Notes: generated by a model from the letters alone, not told the origin. Counted from the stretch's first letter, positions 50,618-59,803 are shown. The stretch is 64,000 nucleotides of DNA from Roseiarcus sp963770035 (GCA_963770035.1 CAVYON010000037.1:1-64000); one strand, 5' to 3'. A program made the numbers and translations.

Positions 50618-51271
50618 ATGTCACGGACGACGCTGACGATCAGCAGCAAAAACTATTCTTCTTGGTCGCTGCGCGGTTGGCTGATGGCCAAATTGTCGAA
50701 AATCGAATTCGAGGAGGTGGTCGTCGCGCCGGACGACGCGGACGCGCGCGCCGAAATCCTGCTCCTCTCTCCGTCCATTCTCGTGCCATGCTTAACGTAC
50801 AACGGCATTCGCGTGTGGGACACGCTGGCGATCGGCGAATTTCTGAACGAGATCGCGCCGAAATCGGCCCTTCTGCCCAAGGATCAGGCGACTCGCGCGC
50901 ATTGCCGGTCGATCTGCGGCGAGATGCACTCGGGCTTTGTCTCGCTGCGCCAGGCGCTGCCGATGAACATCAAGGCCGAAATCCCGCATTTCAAGATCTG
51001 GTCGAAGGCGCACGGCGACATCGAGCGGATCAAGGCGATCTGGCGCGAGTGCCTCGAGACTTACGGGGGCCCGTTCCTGTTCGGCAAGATTTCAATGGCC
51101 GACGCGATGTACGCTCCGGTCGTAAGCCGATTCCGAACCTACGGAGTCAAGCTGGATGGCGCACTCGAAGCCTACGCCGACCGCGTCTGGGAGCTGCCCG
51201 TTATGAAGGAATGGCGAGAAGGGGCGCTTGCCGAAGAGGACCAGATCGAGGAACTGGAAGTCGAGTTCTGA
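50618..51271 (+). CDS. Glutathione S-transferase family protein
   Basis: A 217-residue protein starting MSRTTLTISSKNYSSWSLRGWLMAKL. The GSH-binding N-terminal domain has the catalytic-type Ser in NYSSWSLRGW, and the C-terminal helical domain ends MKEWREGALAE. This subgroup (SSKNYSSWSLR) is a common proteobacterial GST type of uncertain substrate. AGGTGAG precedes the ATG. Confidence 0.88.
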   Translation: MSRTTLTISSKNYSSWSLRGWLMAKLSKIEFEEVVVAPDDADARAEILLLSPSILVPCLTYNGIRVWDTLAIGEFLNEIAPKSALLPKDQATRAHCRSICGEMHSGFVSLRQALPMNIKAEIPHFKIWSKAHGDIERIKAIWRECLETYGGPFLFGKISMADAMYAPVVSRFRTYGVKLDGALEAYADRVWELPVMKEWREGALAEEDQIEELEVEF

Positions 51272-51323
51272 GGTTCGCATTGTCCTCGGGTCCGGCGACG
51301 GGCGTCGGGCCGAGGCGCAGATC

Positions 51324-52625
51324 TCATCGTGCCAGCGCAACGCAGGTGATGTCGTCGAATTGAGCGCGCCCGCGGGCATGCGCGCGCACGGCGTCCTCCA
51401 CACGCGCGATCCACGCGGCCGCGCTGCAGCGATGGCCAGTCGCCAGGAGTTCGGCAAGCCGTTCTTCGCCGAATTCGGCGTTGGCCTGGTCCTCGGCCTC
51501 GGTGACGCCGTCGGTGTAGATAAAGAGGAGGTCGCTAGGGTCCATCTCCGTGCGCAGCGTCTTCGGCTTCAGGGCTTCGAACAGGCCGACTGGCAGTCCG
51601 CCGCCCGACAGTTTTTCCACCCTGCCGTCGGCCCGCCGCATCAGCGCCGGCAGATGGCCGCAGCTCACGATTTCGACTTCGCCGGTGCGCGGATCGAAGG
51701 CGGCGTAAAGCAAGGTCGCGAACAATTCGGCTGCGTTGTTGTTGGCGAGATAGGCGTTGGCCTTGAGGATGGCGCCGGGCAGGTCCGGCCTCTCGCGCAG
51801 GTTGATGCGGATCAGCGTTTTTGTGATGCCGGTGAAGAGCGCCGCGGGAACGCCTTTGCCGCAGACGTCCCCGACGCCGACGGCGACCCGACCGTCATCG
51901 AGCGCGACCAGTTCGAACCAGTCGCCGCCGACGTCACGCGCGGCGGTCATCGTCGCGTAGGCGTCGACTCCGGCGCTGGCCGCGAAGTCCTCGGGCTTCG
52001 GCAGGAGCGCACGCTGGATTACCGCCGCGCTCGCCATCTCGTCGCTGCGTTGGCGGCGCAGCAGGATCTGCTCCGCCATTCGCCCGAAGGTGTGGCCGAA
52101 ATCGGCAAGGTCGGGGAGCGGATTGCGCAACTCCTCCAGTAGCGCCGGATCGAATTCGTGCCGCTCCAGCGCTTCGAGGGCGTGGGTGTAGAGGCCGATC
52201 GCCCCGTTGAAGCGGCGCAGCCGATCGCCCATTCGGCCGATGACGTCGATCAGCAAGGACGGGGTCGTGCGCGCGACCTCGGCAAGCGCGGAGCGGCCGA
52301 TCCGCAGCACCGTGACCGGCGTGCGCGCGCGCACTGTCGCTGAACGCTGGAGATGCGCGAGCGCGCCGAGTTCGCCGACAAGGCACGGCGCCTCGAGGAT
52401 CGCGATCGGAATTGCGCCGCGCACGCTGTCGGCGATGATCGTCACGTGACCGGACAGGATCAGCACGGCGTCATGCGAGTCCTCGCCCTGGACCATCAGG
52501 AGCGCGTCCTGTTCGTAGGCCCTGAGTTCGCCGACTTCGATCAGATAGGAAGCGTCGTCTTCGGTAATTTGGCGGAACGCGCTGGTCGCCTGGATGGTCG
52601 CCCGCAGCGCAGTCAGATCTCTCAT
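51324..52625 (-). CDS. cNMP-binding and SpoIIE/PP2C phosphatase protein (RsbU-type)
   Basis: A 433-residue protein. Residues ~17-135 form a cyclic-nucleotide-binding-like domain (LMVQGEDSHDAVLILSGHVTII, PCLVGELGALAHLQRSATVRA). Residues ~195-433 are a PP2C/SpoIIE serine phosphatase with metal-binding Asp residues (ARDVGGDWFEL, VGDVCGKGVPAALF, LLFIYTDGVTEAED, QFDDITCVAL). It should dephosphorylate the STAS antagonist at 53077-53445. It overlaps the kinase gene by ATGA. A signal bound by the N-terminal domain may set phosphatase activity. Confidence 0.9.
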   Translation of the reverse strand: MRDLTALRATIQATSAFRQITEDDASYLIEVGELRAYEQDALLMVQGEDSHDAVLILSGHVTIIADSVRGAIPIAILEAPCLVGELGALAHLQRSATVRARTPVTVLRIGRSALAEVARTTPSLLIDVIGRMGDRLRRFNGAIGLYTHALEALERHEFDPALLEELRNPLPDLADFGHTFGRMAEQILLRRQRSDEMASAAVIQRALLPKPEDFAASAGVDAYATMTAARDVGGDWFELVALDDGRVAVGVGDVCGKGVPAALFTGITKTLIRINLRERPDLPGAILKANAYLANNNAAELFATLLYAAFDPRTGEVEIVSCGHLPALMRRADGRVEKLSGGGLPVGLFEALKPKTLRTEMDPSDLLFIYTDGVTEAEDQANAEFGEERLAELLATGHRCSAAAWIARVEDAVRAHARGRAQFDDITCVALAR

Positions 52626-53057
52626 TCGGCTGGAATAGCCCTCGGGTCGGGGTTCTTTTTGGATCCCGCGTCGAACTCGAGAACCAGGCGGTTGGCGCCG
52701 TCGGCGCGGTGATAGGTCATGCGGCGTGAGAACTTCTGTACGAGCCCGGTCCCGAATCCGCCGATCTCGAAGTCCGTTTCCGGCCCGCTGAGGCGCTTTG
52801 CTCGCGCCGTCGTCGGATCGAAAGCTCGGCCGTCGTCGACGAACTCGAGTTCGAGTCCCGTCGGATTCGGCCCAGATGGAGATCGTCGTCTTGTTGGCGT
52901 GGCCATGCCTGACTGCATTGAGGAAGAGCTCCTCGACGCAGAGGCTTATCGCGAAGGTGCTCTCGCCCGCAAGTCCGAGAGCGCCGATTTCGTCGGCGAG
53001 CCAGGCCTCCGCGTCCGCCGCCGCCTCGACCGTGCCAGGGAATTCGCGGGACGGCAT
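52622..53057 (-). pseudogene. RsbW-type anti-sigma serine kinase, frameshifted
   Basis: The first frame holds the N-box (VEELFLNAVRHGHANKTTISIWAE) and the second holds the G1 and G2 boxes (DDGRAFDP, GGFGTGLVQKFSRRMTYHR). A one-base indel near 52850 separates them. Repaired, it gives about 144 residues, the normal length. It lies between the STAS and phosphatase genes with coupling intact. Either the kinase is lost, which would leave the partner switch permanently unphosphorylated, or this is a sequencing error. Confidence 0.75.
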
Positions 53058-53076
53058 CGGCGCCGGGCTCCGGGGA

Positions 53077-53445
53077 TTACGCCTTGCGGCTCTCGAACTC
53101 GTTCGCCCGGGCGGTCAAAGCCGCCGCGGCGGCGCTGACATCCGGATAAAGTCCTACAAGTTCGTCGAAGCCGGTCAGGCGCAGCACCTTTTCCACGCCC
53201 TCCTTGGCGCCGGCGACGGCGATGAACGCGCCGCGGCGGATGATCGTCTTGGCGCTGACCATCAGGGTGCGCACCCCGAGCGAAGCGAGGAATGACACCT
53301 TGGAGAGGTCGATGATGAGGATCTTCGCCTTGTCCGCGACCTCCGCGAACCGGCCGTCGACCTCCTGCGCGCCCACGATGTCGAAGCGGCCGTCGAGTGC
53401 GACGTGGGTCACGCCATCGGCGGTTTCATTGACGTTCATATCCAT
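53077..53445 (-). CDS. STAS-domain anti-anti-sigma factor
   Basis: A 122-residue protein: MDMNVNETADGVTHVALDGRFDIVGAQEV, then LIIDLSKVSFLASLGVRTLM with the probable phosphorylated Ser in FLASLG, and a C-terminal helix. It should bind the RsbW-type kinase when dephosphorylated, releasing its target. It is the first gene of a three-gene partner-switching operon. Confidence 0.88.
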   Translation of the reverse strand: MDMNVNETADGVTHVALDGRFDIVGAQEVDGRFAEVADKAKILIIDLSKVSFLASLGVRTLMVSAKTIIRRGAFIAVAGAKEGVEKVLRLTGFDELVGLYPDVSAAAAALTARANEFESRKA

Positions 53446-53592
53446 ACGCGCACCCGTCCGGCGTTGCAGGGTTGAAGAGTGATGCGGAAGTATGCAGGCT
53501 TGATGACAGTTTCGAGACAGTCTCCTCGCCTGGGGCCGCGCCGGCCGCCAACGCATGTCCCCGGACGGCAGCCTCTCGCCGCTCACTCCGGC

Positions 53593-54054
53593 TCAGCCGC
53601 CGAGCTGGATGAAAATCTCATAGCGCCCGGAACTCAGCGTGATTCCATTCTGCCGCCCCGCGAGGCGGATGATCACGCCGTTGGCGTTCTTCAGCCAGAT
53701 TTCACCGGGCACGGAGCCAAGCGTCAGCGGCCCGGCGCCCTGGATATAGGCTCCGGCGAATTGCGAAACGTCCCTGAGATTGTAGACGTCGCCCGCGCCT
53801 TCGATGCCGGCGATCGCTCCGAGGCCGTTGAGCTCGCCGGTCAGGGTGAACGGGTATCGCCGGCCCCTGAAGGTCAGGGTCCCGGTCCCGAGCCCCGAGA
53901 TGAACACCTGGGTCATCGACACTCGGCCCGAGGGCGTGAGGCCGCGGATGTCGGCGGCGGTCGGGACGACGGCGGGCGGCGTCGCGCAGCCGGCGAGCGC
54001 AAGGAAACCGAGGATCGCGGCGGCGCCGGCGCAACTCTGGGATCGGTCGACCAT
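53593..54054 (-). CDS. Small lipoprotein (YPF-type repeat family), paralogue of the next
   Basis: A 153-residue protein with a lipobox LALAGC. The mature part has GLGTGTLTFRGRRYPFTLTGELNG and VYNLRDVSQFAGAYIQGAGPLTLG, repeated in the neighbouring gene. The fold looks like a small beta sandwich. Function is unknown. ATG 54054 is chosen because the lipoprotein signal starts there; 54087 is possible. Confidence 0.65.
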   Translation of the reverse strand: MVDRSQSCAGAAAILGFLALAGCATPPAVVPTAADIRGLTPSGRVSMTQVFISGLGTGTLTFRGRRYPFTLTGELNGLGAIAGIEGAGDVYNLRDVSQFAGAYIQGAGPLTLGSVPGEIWLKNANGVIIRLAGRQNGITLSSGRYEIFIQLGG

Positions 54055-54161
54055 CGGCGAGGCCCTCGAGGATTCGGTCCGCGTCATCGCGCAATCGGCG
54101 ACCGGCGGCAAGGGCGCGCCGCACCGTGCGTGGCGCGTCCTGGGGCGGTCGAGGACGGCGC

Positions 54162-54656
54162 CTATTTCGCCTTTTCGAGCTCGATCAGGATCTCGTCGCG
54201 CCCGAGGCTGAGCGCGGCGCCGGTTTGGCTGCCGGTCAGATGCATGACGACGCCGGCCTTGTTCTCGAGCCAAAGGTCGCCCTTGCCCGAGGTCTCGAGG
54301 CCGACGCCGCCTGTGCCTTGCGCATAGGGGCCCGAGAATTGCTTGATGTTGTCGAGTTTGTAGACCTCGCCGGCGACATCGAGCTTCTCCACCGCGCCCG
54401 GCCCAACCACCGTGCCGACCAATTTGAACGGATAGGTCTTGCCCCTGAAGGCCAGCGCGCCCGTGCCGACGCCTGCGCCGCCGGCGAACACTTCCGTCAT
54501 CACGACGCGACCCGATGGCTCGATCCCGGCAATCGTCTGGGCGTTCGGAACCTCGGTCGGGATCGGATTCATCGCGCAGCCGTCGAGCGCTCCCGCGGCG
54601 AATGCGAGCGTTCCGATCGCGATCAAGGGACGAAACAGGCCGACGCGAACGAGCAT
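54162..54656 (-). CDS. Small lipoprotein (YPF-type repeat family)
   Basis: A 164-residue protein with a signal ending GALDGC. The mature part (GVGTGALAFRGKTYPFKLVGTVVGPG, VYKLDNIKQFSGPYAQGTGGVGL) aligns with the adjacent paralogue, so the pair arose by tandem duplication. Such proteins occur in many proteobacteria, sometimes in several copies, with unknown function. They should sit in the outer or inner membrane facing the periplasm. Confidence 0.7.
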   Translation of the reverse strand: MLVRVGLFRPLIAIGTLAFAAGALDGCAMNPIPTEVPNAQTIAGIEPSGRVVMTEVFAGGAGVGTGALAFRGKTYPFKLVGTVVGPGAVEKLDVAGEVYKLDNIKQFSGPYAQGTGGVGLETSGKGDLWLENKAGVVMHLTGSQTGAALSLGRDEILIELEKAK

Positions 54657-54834
54657 GGATTTGGGCTCCCGATGGCGGCGCCGCGACGGGATGCCGGACG
54701 CAGCATGACGTTGGGTTGACGCTGATGACTGATTCCGCGCGACGCCGCAAGCCGGCGCCGCGTGGCAAGACGAGCTGAAGGCGCGTCCCAAAACGGGACG
54801 GCCTTTTGATGGCTTTGTCCCGAAATGGACCTGT

Positions 54835-55098
54835 TCACCGTCTGGAAACCGGCGCCAGAAGGTATATCAGCGCAGCAACGGACAGAACGGCGAGAGAAAG
54901 AGGAATATCGTTGAGGACAGCCGCCGAGTCTTGAGACAAGTAGTATTCGAGTCCGTCCAAATGCGCTCCCTTGAGCCAGTCGCCAAGGCTTTCCGGACGC
55001 CAAATCCCGCTGGTCATGGCGGCGCTAATGTCCGAAAGGGCCACCGCAACGCCGAAGAGAGCGAGGGCGAGATCGCCTAACAAGATCAGGTTGGGCAT
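54835..55098 (-). CDS. Small membrane protein
   Basis: An 87-residue protein with two hydrophobic segments (residues 3-24, NLILLGDLALALFGVAVAL, and ~62-84, LSLAVLSVAALIYLLAP) separated by a charged middle. No family is recognised. It is not clearly in an operon with its neighbours. Confidence 0.55.
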   Translation of the reverse strand: MPNLILLGDLALALFGVAVALSDISAAMTSGIWRPESLGDWLKGAHLDGLEYYLSQDSAAVLNDIPLSLAVLSVAALIYLLAPVSRR

Positions 55099-55309
55099 AT
55101 CGACGTCAAACGACGATCGAAGGATCGCCGGCCCTTTCGAAACGCTCGCCGCTCCCGGCCTGGCTTCGGTGGAGAGACTGCAAGAGACTTGCCATCTTCT
55201 CCGTGTCCGATTTTGGAACATTCGGTTCGGCTATGTGAGCCGGCCGCCGTAGGCTGGCGTCGCAATCCGGCTCGACATAGCATCTGGGCAGCCTAACTGG
55301 GAGGTTTTC

Positions 55310-55735
55310 ATGGCCGAGACCAATCTGAGGGCGGCGGCGTTGGCGGGGCTGAGCTTAGCCCTTTTCCTTGCGCGCCCGGGGTTGGCGGCGCAGTCGTTCG
55401 ACGGCGCGTGGAGCGCCGAAGTGGACTGCCCCGACGTTGGCGACGTCAGAGGCTATAACTGGCGCTTTGCCGCGCAGGTGACCTCCGGCGCCCTATCGGG
55501 TAGCTACCATTCCCCGACCAACGAGGCGATGGGACATTTGAGCGGACGCATCCGTCCGGACGGCGAGGCGCTGCTCACGCTGGTGGGAAGGACGGGTCCG
55601 GTCGAGGTTTCCCTCGGCCATGTCCGGCCGGGCACGCCGTTCCGCTATACCGCCAACGTCAAATTCGACGAGCGCAGCGGCTTCGGCAAACGCAACGAGC
55701 GGCGCGCATGCACGCTGAGCTTCACAAAATCCTGA
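55310..55735 (+). CDS. Small secreted protein of unknown function
   Basis: A 141-residue protein with a signal peptide ending near GLAAQS. The mature part begins FDGAWSAEVDCPD and continues with beta-rich sequence (WRFAAQVTSGALSGSYHS, MGHLSGRIRPDGEALLTLVG) and a second Cys near the C-terminus. The pattern resembles secreted domains of lipocalin size. No specific function. Confidence 0.65.
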   Translation: MAETNLRAAALAGLSLALFLARPGLAAQSFDGAWSAEVDCPDVGDVRGYNWRFAAQVTSGALSGSYHSPTNEAMGHLSGRIRPDGEALLTLVGRTGPVEVSLGHVRPGTPFRYTANVKFDERSGFGKRNERRACTLSFTKS

Positions 55736-55768
55736 GCGGCTGCCCATCCCGACCGGCCAGGAGCATCC

Positions 55769-56185
55769 CTACTGCCGGACGAAGCCGCATTGTTTGGCGA
55801 CGACCCTGCTTTCCCAGCAGCCGCTCGCCGTGCATTCCTGATGGAACTGGCGGCATTTCGCACGGCAGGCGGGCGAGCCGGCCATGCTCTTTACGCAATA
55901 GCCGTCGCAGACTTGCAACCGTTCCGAACAGGTCTTCGCCTGGACCGATCCGCCGAGCGCAACGCGCGGCGCCGCGATGGCCGCGACGGCCATGCCGCTG
56001 AAATGGGCGTCTCGCATCCGCGACCCCTGTTCGAACTCTTTCGCGACGGCCAGATTAGGGTCCGAGGGCGCCGGCGGCAACTGAGCGGACAAGTCGCCGC
56101 GGGGAATGGTCCCTCCCGACCCTAATCCCTTCTGGATGCACGCCAGCGCCAGGTTGGCCGAGGCGCGCTCTCGCTGGGCCCTCAC
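55769..56185 (-). CDS. Cys-rich small protein, start uncertain
   Basis: A 138-residue frame beginning at a GTG that overlaps the upstream stop (GTGA). The C-terminal half (MRDAHFSGMAVAAIAAPRVALGG, then CSERLQVCDGYC...CRAKCRQFHQEC...GCW) may be a separate secreted protein starting at the ATG near residue 57, as it looks like a signal peptide followed by a Cys-rich domain. The N-terminal part (NLALACIQKGLGSGGT) would then be a fused or decayed piece. Function unknown. Confidence 0.4.
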   Translation of the reverse strand: MRAQRERASANLALACIQKGLGSGGTIPRGDLSAQLPPAPSDPNLAVAKEFEQGSRMRDAHFSGMAVAAIAAPRVALGGSVQAKTCSERLQVCDGYCVKSMAGSPACRAKCRQFHQECTASGCWESRVVAKQCGFVRQ

Positions 56186-56472
56186 GCGGAGAACTCCGCC
56201 CGCCCGCAGCCCGGCTCGCGGCAGACGAAGGCGGCGCGGGCGTTGTCCCAGAGCATCGGCCTTGGCGGGAAGACGCAGCGGCACAGCGGGTAGCCGAGGT
56301 CGCGCGCGAGCTTCGCGTTGGAGAGTTCCAGCGCCCGGTCCGCGTCGTCGAGGCGCCTGGCGATGGCGTCGCGGTCGCGGCCCCTGGGCATCAGCGCTGA
56401 GGCCGAACGCATCAGTTCCACCACTGCGCGCCCGGCGGTCACCCATTCCGCCGCCTGAATAGGATCGATCAT
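56182..56472 (-). CDS. Small Cys-rich protein with zinc-ribbon-like C-terminus
   Basis: A 96-residue protein starting MIDPIQAAEWVTAG with a strong GGAGG site. A helical N-terminal part with RRLDDADRALELSNAKLARDLGYP leads to CRCVFPPRPMLWDN and CREPGCG, spacing that suggests a small zinc ribbon. Not recognised. It is coupled to the next gene by GTGA. Confidence 0.55.
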   Translation of the reverse strand: MIDPIQAAEWVTAGRAVVELMRSASALMPRGRDRDAIARRLDDADRALELSNAKLARDLGYPLCRCVFPPRPMLWDNARAAFVCREPGCGRAEFSA

Positions 56473-56600
56473 CGCCGTCTCCTCCGTAAGCGCCGGCCGC
56501 CGCCTGAGCCAAAGGGCCAACTGACGCCCGGGTAGCATTTGCTTTCGGAAAAGTCAAATGTATGCTATGGTGAGTTTCAGGATAGAGAAAGGACGCGATC

Positions 56601-57131
56601 ATGGGCAACGAGGTTCAGGACGGCGCGGCGAAGCCGAGGCGCAAGCGGGCGACCAAGCGCGCGACGGTGCTGCGCGACATGCGCATTGTCCGGGCGTTGG
56701 CGCACGGCGAAACCATCGACGAGATCGCCTTGCGCGAGGGCCTGTCGCTCAGGCGCGCGCGGGAGCGGGTCGCCTGCGTCGTCGCCCGCCGCACCCTGGA
56801 GCCGACCGAGGCTTTTATCGCCGTCCAGGTCGCCCGTCTCAACGAGATGATGCTGGTCGCCTATGGGGCGATGAAGGACGGCAATATGGCCGCGGTCGAT
56901 CGGGTCTTGAAGATCACCCGCGAATACGACCGCTACCACGGCCTGGCGCTGACGCTGGCGCGGGGGCGGCCGCCGGCTGAAGCGGATGCGCTTGCGGCCC
57001 CGATGGCGCTGGCGGCGTTGCAAGCGCCGGCGGCCTTTGAGGCGCCGGCGCTCGCGGCGGTCGACGAGGAGGAGCGCGACCATGCAGCCGCCGTGCTTGT
57101 CGGGGTGGGCAGGGGCGGGGGGTCGCGCTGA
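56601..57131 (+). CDS. Terminase-small-subunit-like orphan protein
   Basis: A 176-residue protein. It has a basic N-terminus, a helix-turn-helix-like segment (IDEIALREGLSLRRARERVACVVA) and AFIAVQVARLNEMMLVAYGAMKDGNMAAVDRVLKITREYDRYHGL. The latter parallels the phage small terminase (KIQIARLEN ... AIDRLLKILDRLDRYHG). No terminase large subunit follows. It may be a relic of another phage or a domesticated DNA-binding protein. The C-terminus is Ala/Pro-rich. Confidence 0.6.
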   Translation: MGNEVQDGAAKPRRKRATKRATVLRDMRIVRALAHGETIDEIALREGLSLRRARERVACVVARRTLEPTEAFIAVQVARLNEMMLVAYGAMKDGNMAAVDRVLKITREYDRYHGLALTLARGRPPAEADALAAPMALAALQAPAAFEAPALAAVDEEERDHAAAVLVGVGRGGGSR

Positions 57132-57979
57132 TCGATGCAAGCGAGCGATTGTCGTCTGGCGGTGGATGTCGCGGGAGGGGCGCGGACGTCCGCCGCTGGT
57201 GTTGCTGGTGAACGCCGCCGGTCGGGCCACGAAGCGCGCGCCGGCGTCCCGCCTGTTTGCGGCTGCTGCTCTCGCAGGCTTAAAAGAGTTCGAGACGCAA
57301 CACGCGTCCGACCGCACGGGCGGCAGTCATCAGGGTTTCAAGCGTCACGCTGCCGCTTGAAGGAACAAGCAACCGGTGGCGCTGTGAATTCTGAACAGCG
57401 GACATCGGGATGGGGCCGGTGGCAATGCGACCGGAGGAGGGACGGCGCCCCGGCTCCCGCAACCGTCGCCCGGAAAGTCTGGCTCTAGTGCAGCAACAAT
57501 CCCTATAGCAGAAACTGAGATATCCGGTTAGGCGCCGCCGCATTACTTCGAGGGGGATTGGGGAGTCCGCCGGAACAACCTTAGGGTTGCGGCGCTCTGT
57601 AGGCTGACCAATTCATCATTCGATCTTCGACATATTTGCTAGGTGCGACACTTTGCTTGTTGACGTCGGCATGTAGTCGGGAAAGCCTCATGTCGCGGCC
57701 ACTATCACACGGGGGGTCTCACGATATCTAAAAGCGGGAGGGGCTGCGTGCTCAACAGCGTTGTGTTTGGCCAACTCGATGAGGCGTTGACCAACAGCGA
57801 AGGCGGCAGACAATATCGGCGGGGGTGTTCATAGTCTATATGATAGTTGTGGCGGTTCACGTCGGGAATAGGATCCTCCATCCGGAAGACAACGACGAAC
57901 ATCGGTTTGGGAAAGCGTTCTCTGCGCGTTACGCGAGGTCAGAATACGCTCGATCCGGCGTCGTCGGAGGGGCAGCGCC
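57132..57979 (+). other. 848-bp region without a confident gene
   Basis: Several short frames exist but none has a ribosome site or protein-like composition. GC content drops from about 57480 towards the PEP-CTERM gene. It may hold the promoter of that gene and small decayed fragments. Confidence 0.3.
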
Positions 57980-58822
57980 ATGAGCGGGAAATCCATTATC
58001 GTATTTGCGGCATTGGCGGCGTCGACGGCTTCCGCCGCGACGGCTACAATTGTCTACACAAGAATTCTCCAACCGCATCCTGTCCACGCTTTGGCTTCAG
58101 GAGGCGGAGGCGCATCCAGCCAAGGGCATGCTACGTTCGCGGTGGTGTTGAATGCGTCGGAAGGGATTTCTGGATCCTTCACGGACTCCGCGGTTGAGAG
58201 CGGGTCTCTGGCCTGTTTGAGCGATGGCGAGTCCCAGCGTTGTGCGTCGGGTTTGCATGGTTCTGACGTCCGTGTGCAAATCCTCGGATCGACGCGGAGC
58301 TTCCCGCCGATGTGGTTGGGCGGGGACAGTGAGGATCGGATCGGCAATTCCTTTTTCCCACCGGCTTACGACACGCTGTTGCCATTCGAACTGGTCGTCC
58401 AAAACAAGAAAACTAGCGGAGCTGACGGCCAGACAGGGACGTCAGACCAGAACGTGTCGCAGACGGACGGCGTTCAGGACTCCTCAAATAGTGCAAACCT
58501 AGCGCTCCAGACCGCCGCTGCGCCTACAAGCAACATCCTCGATGGGGGTTTTTCGATTTTCCCCGTCCATCAACTCGGCCACAATCCGCTGGGGATTCTG
58601 GAACCCATCGACGCGTTGCCCGTAGCTGAACCGCTCATCGGCTCCCCTGACGCTAGCCCTGGGCCGCTATCCCCGTCGCCTCTCTTCTGGGTCGCGCCTC
58701 AGCCGACCGGCGGCGTTGCAACTCCCGAACCCTCGACCTGGGTGATGATGCTGGCGGGCTTCGCCTGCCTTGGGTTTGCGGGTTATCGCACCTCACGCAA
58801 GAGGATCGCACTGGTGGAGTAG
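57980..58822 (+). CDS. PEP-CTERM sorting domain protein
   Basis: A 280-residue protein. A signal-like N-terminus (SIIVFAALAASTASAATATIVY) is followed by a Ser/Gly/Pro-rich exported region with a Cys pair. The C-terminal signal has PEPSTWVMMLAGFACLGFAG followed by YRTSRKR, the PEPxxWA-type PEP-CTERM motif with a membrane helix and a basic tail. Such proteins are processed by exosortase and usually belong to biofilm/exopolysaccharide systems. No exosortase gene is in the window. Confidence 0.8.
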   Translation: MSGKSIIVFAALAASTASAATATIVYTRILQPHPVHALASGGGGASSQGHATFAVVLNASEGISGSFTDSAVESGSLACLSDGESQRCASGLHGSDVRVQILGSTRSFPPMWLGGDSEDRIGNSFFPPAYDTLLPFELVVQNKKTSGADGQTGTSDQNVSQTDGVQDSSNSANLALQTAAAPTSNILDGGFSIFPVHQLGHNPLGILEPIDALPVAEPLIGSPDASPGPLSPSPLFWVAPQPTGGVATPEPSTWVMMLAGFACLGFAGYRTSRKRIALVE

Positions 58823-58892
58823 CCGAGCGTTTCAGCAAATGAGCGGGGCGGCGCTCTGAAGTTGGGGGCTGTGACTGGTATGGGAACCTGCT

Positions 58893-59504
58893 GTGGTCGA
58901 CTATATTGAGACTCTTGAAAAACCGTGTAAATTAGAGAACTACGGCACGTTAAGCGTCGATGAGTTGTATCAAAAGTGCTTTATTCCTCTGAATGAAGGA
59001 GATGCTCGTTCAAATGCTTCAGACGAAACACGACTTTCCGATGACATTCTAGTACGCTACGCTGGATTTTGGCGGCGCTTCGGGGCGTTTTGGATCGATT
59101 CAATAATAATCGTAATTGTTGGATGTATTGGGGGTTGCCTTATTGGGTTATTTTACGTAATATTGGTGGCAGAAACGAATGTAGGCGATATCAGCCCCAG
59201 CGAGATTGGCATTGACTCCGGTATATTTGGCTTTATATGGGGTGTTGCGGTCGACTATCTATATTGTACTGCGATGGAATCCTCCTCAATGCAAGCGACG
59301 TTTGGGAAGCGGCTTTTGAACACGATCGTTACAAACTATGAATTCAGGAGGATTGGATTTGCGCAGGCAAACGCACGATATTTGGGGAAGCTTGTTTCAT
59401 CATTAACTTTTTGTATTGGCTTTCTGATGGTTGCTTTCACCGAGAAGAAACAAGCGCTACACGATCAACTCGCTGGGACATTGGTCATCATAAAGCGTCG
59501 TTGA
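58893..59504 (+). CDS. RDD family membrane protein
   Basis: A 203-residue protein starting at GTG 58893. RDD motifs are visible: VRYAGFWRRFGAFWIDSIIIVIV (first helix with Arg and Asp), SSMQATFGKRLLNTIV, and KKQALHDQLAGTLVI. There are four hydrophobic segments. It is more AT-rich than its neighbours, suggesting transfer. RDD proteins have varied proposed roles, including transport; the role here is unknown. Confidence 0.75.
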   Translation: MVDYIETLEKPCKLENYGTLSVDELYQKCFIPLNEGDARSNASDETRLSDDILVRYAGFWRRFGAFWIDSIIIVIVGCIGGCLIGLFYVILVAETNVGDISPSEIGIDSGIFGFIWGVAVDYLYCTAMESSSMQATFGKRLLNTIVTNYEFRRIGFAQANARYLGKLVSSLTFCIGFLMVAFTEKKQALHDQLAGTLVIIKRR

Positions 59505-59661
59505 TCAGGGCTTCGACCGACGAATCGGCAGTCAGCTTACAGATGACGACGGCGTCGTCGGATACGGCGATTTCCACCGGTCGCCCTCGCCGCGCCCCGC
59601 GGCTTCCGCGATCTCGGCGGGAAAACGGATCGCCAAATTCTTTCAGGGATAGGCTTCTCAT
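59488..59661 (-). pseudogene. AbrB/MazE-type antitoxin remnant
   Basis: One leftward frame reads NLAIRFPAEIAEAAGRGEGDR and an overlapping frame continues VEIAVSDDAVVICKLTADSSVEALINDAL. Joined by a one-base shift they match a SpoVT/AbrB antitoxin (LAVRIPAEIAEAxGLxEGDxVEI). No toxin gene is recognised downstream. It overlaps the end of the RDD gene. Confidence 0.5.
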
Positions 59662-59803
59662 CTTTGGTCACAATCCGCAGAGGGGCGCCGGCCCCTTCGT
59701 AGAGGAACTGGACGCTGTTGGCCGGCGAAGCCGGCAAAATGATAAGGCAAACTTTGCAGTTTAGCTTCTGATGTGGTAGACCTACCGGCAGGAGGCGGGT
59801 TCC

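Noticed and set aside
53593..54656. Naming the lipoproteins EipA/DUF1134
   Set aside because: The motifs I can see (RGxxYPF, VYxL) do not match what I recall of that family.
53593..54768. 391-residue fusion across both lipoproteins
   Set aside because: The N-terminal half is an Arg-rich shadow frame of the upstream lipoprotein gene; each lipoprotein has its own signal peptide.
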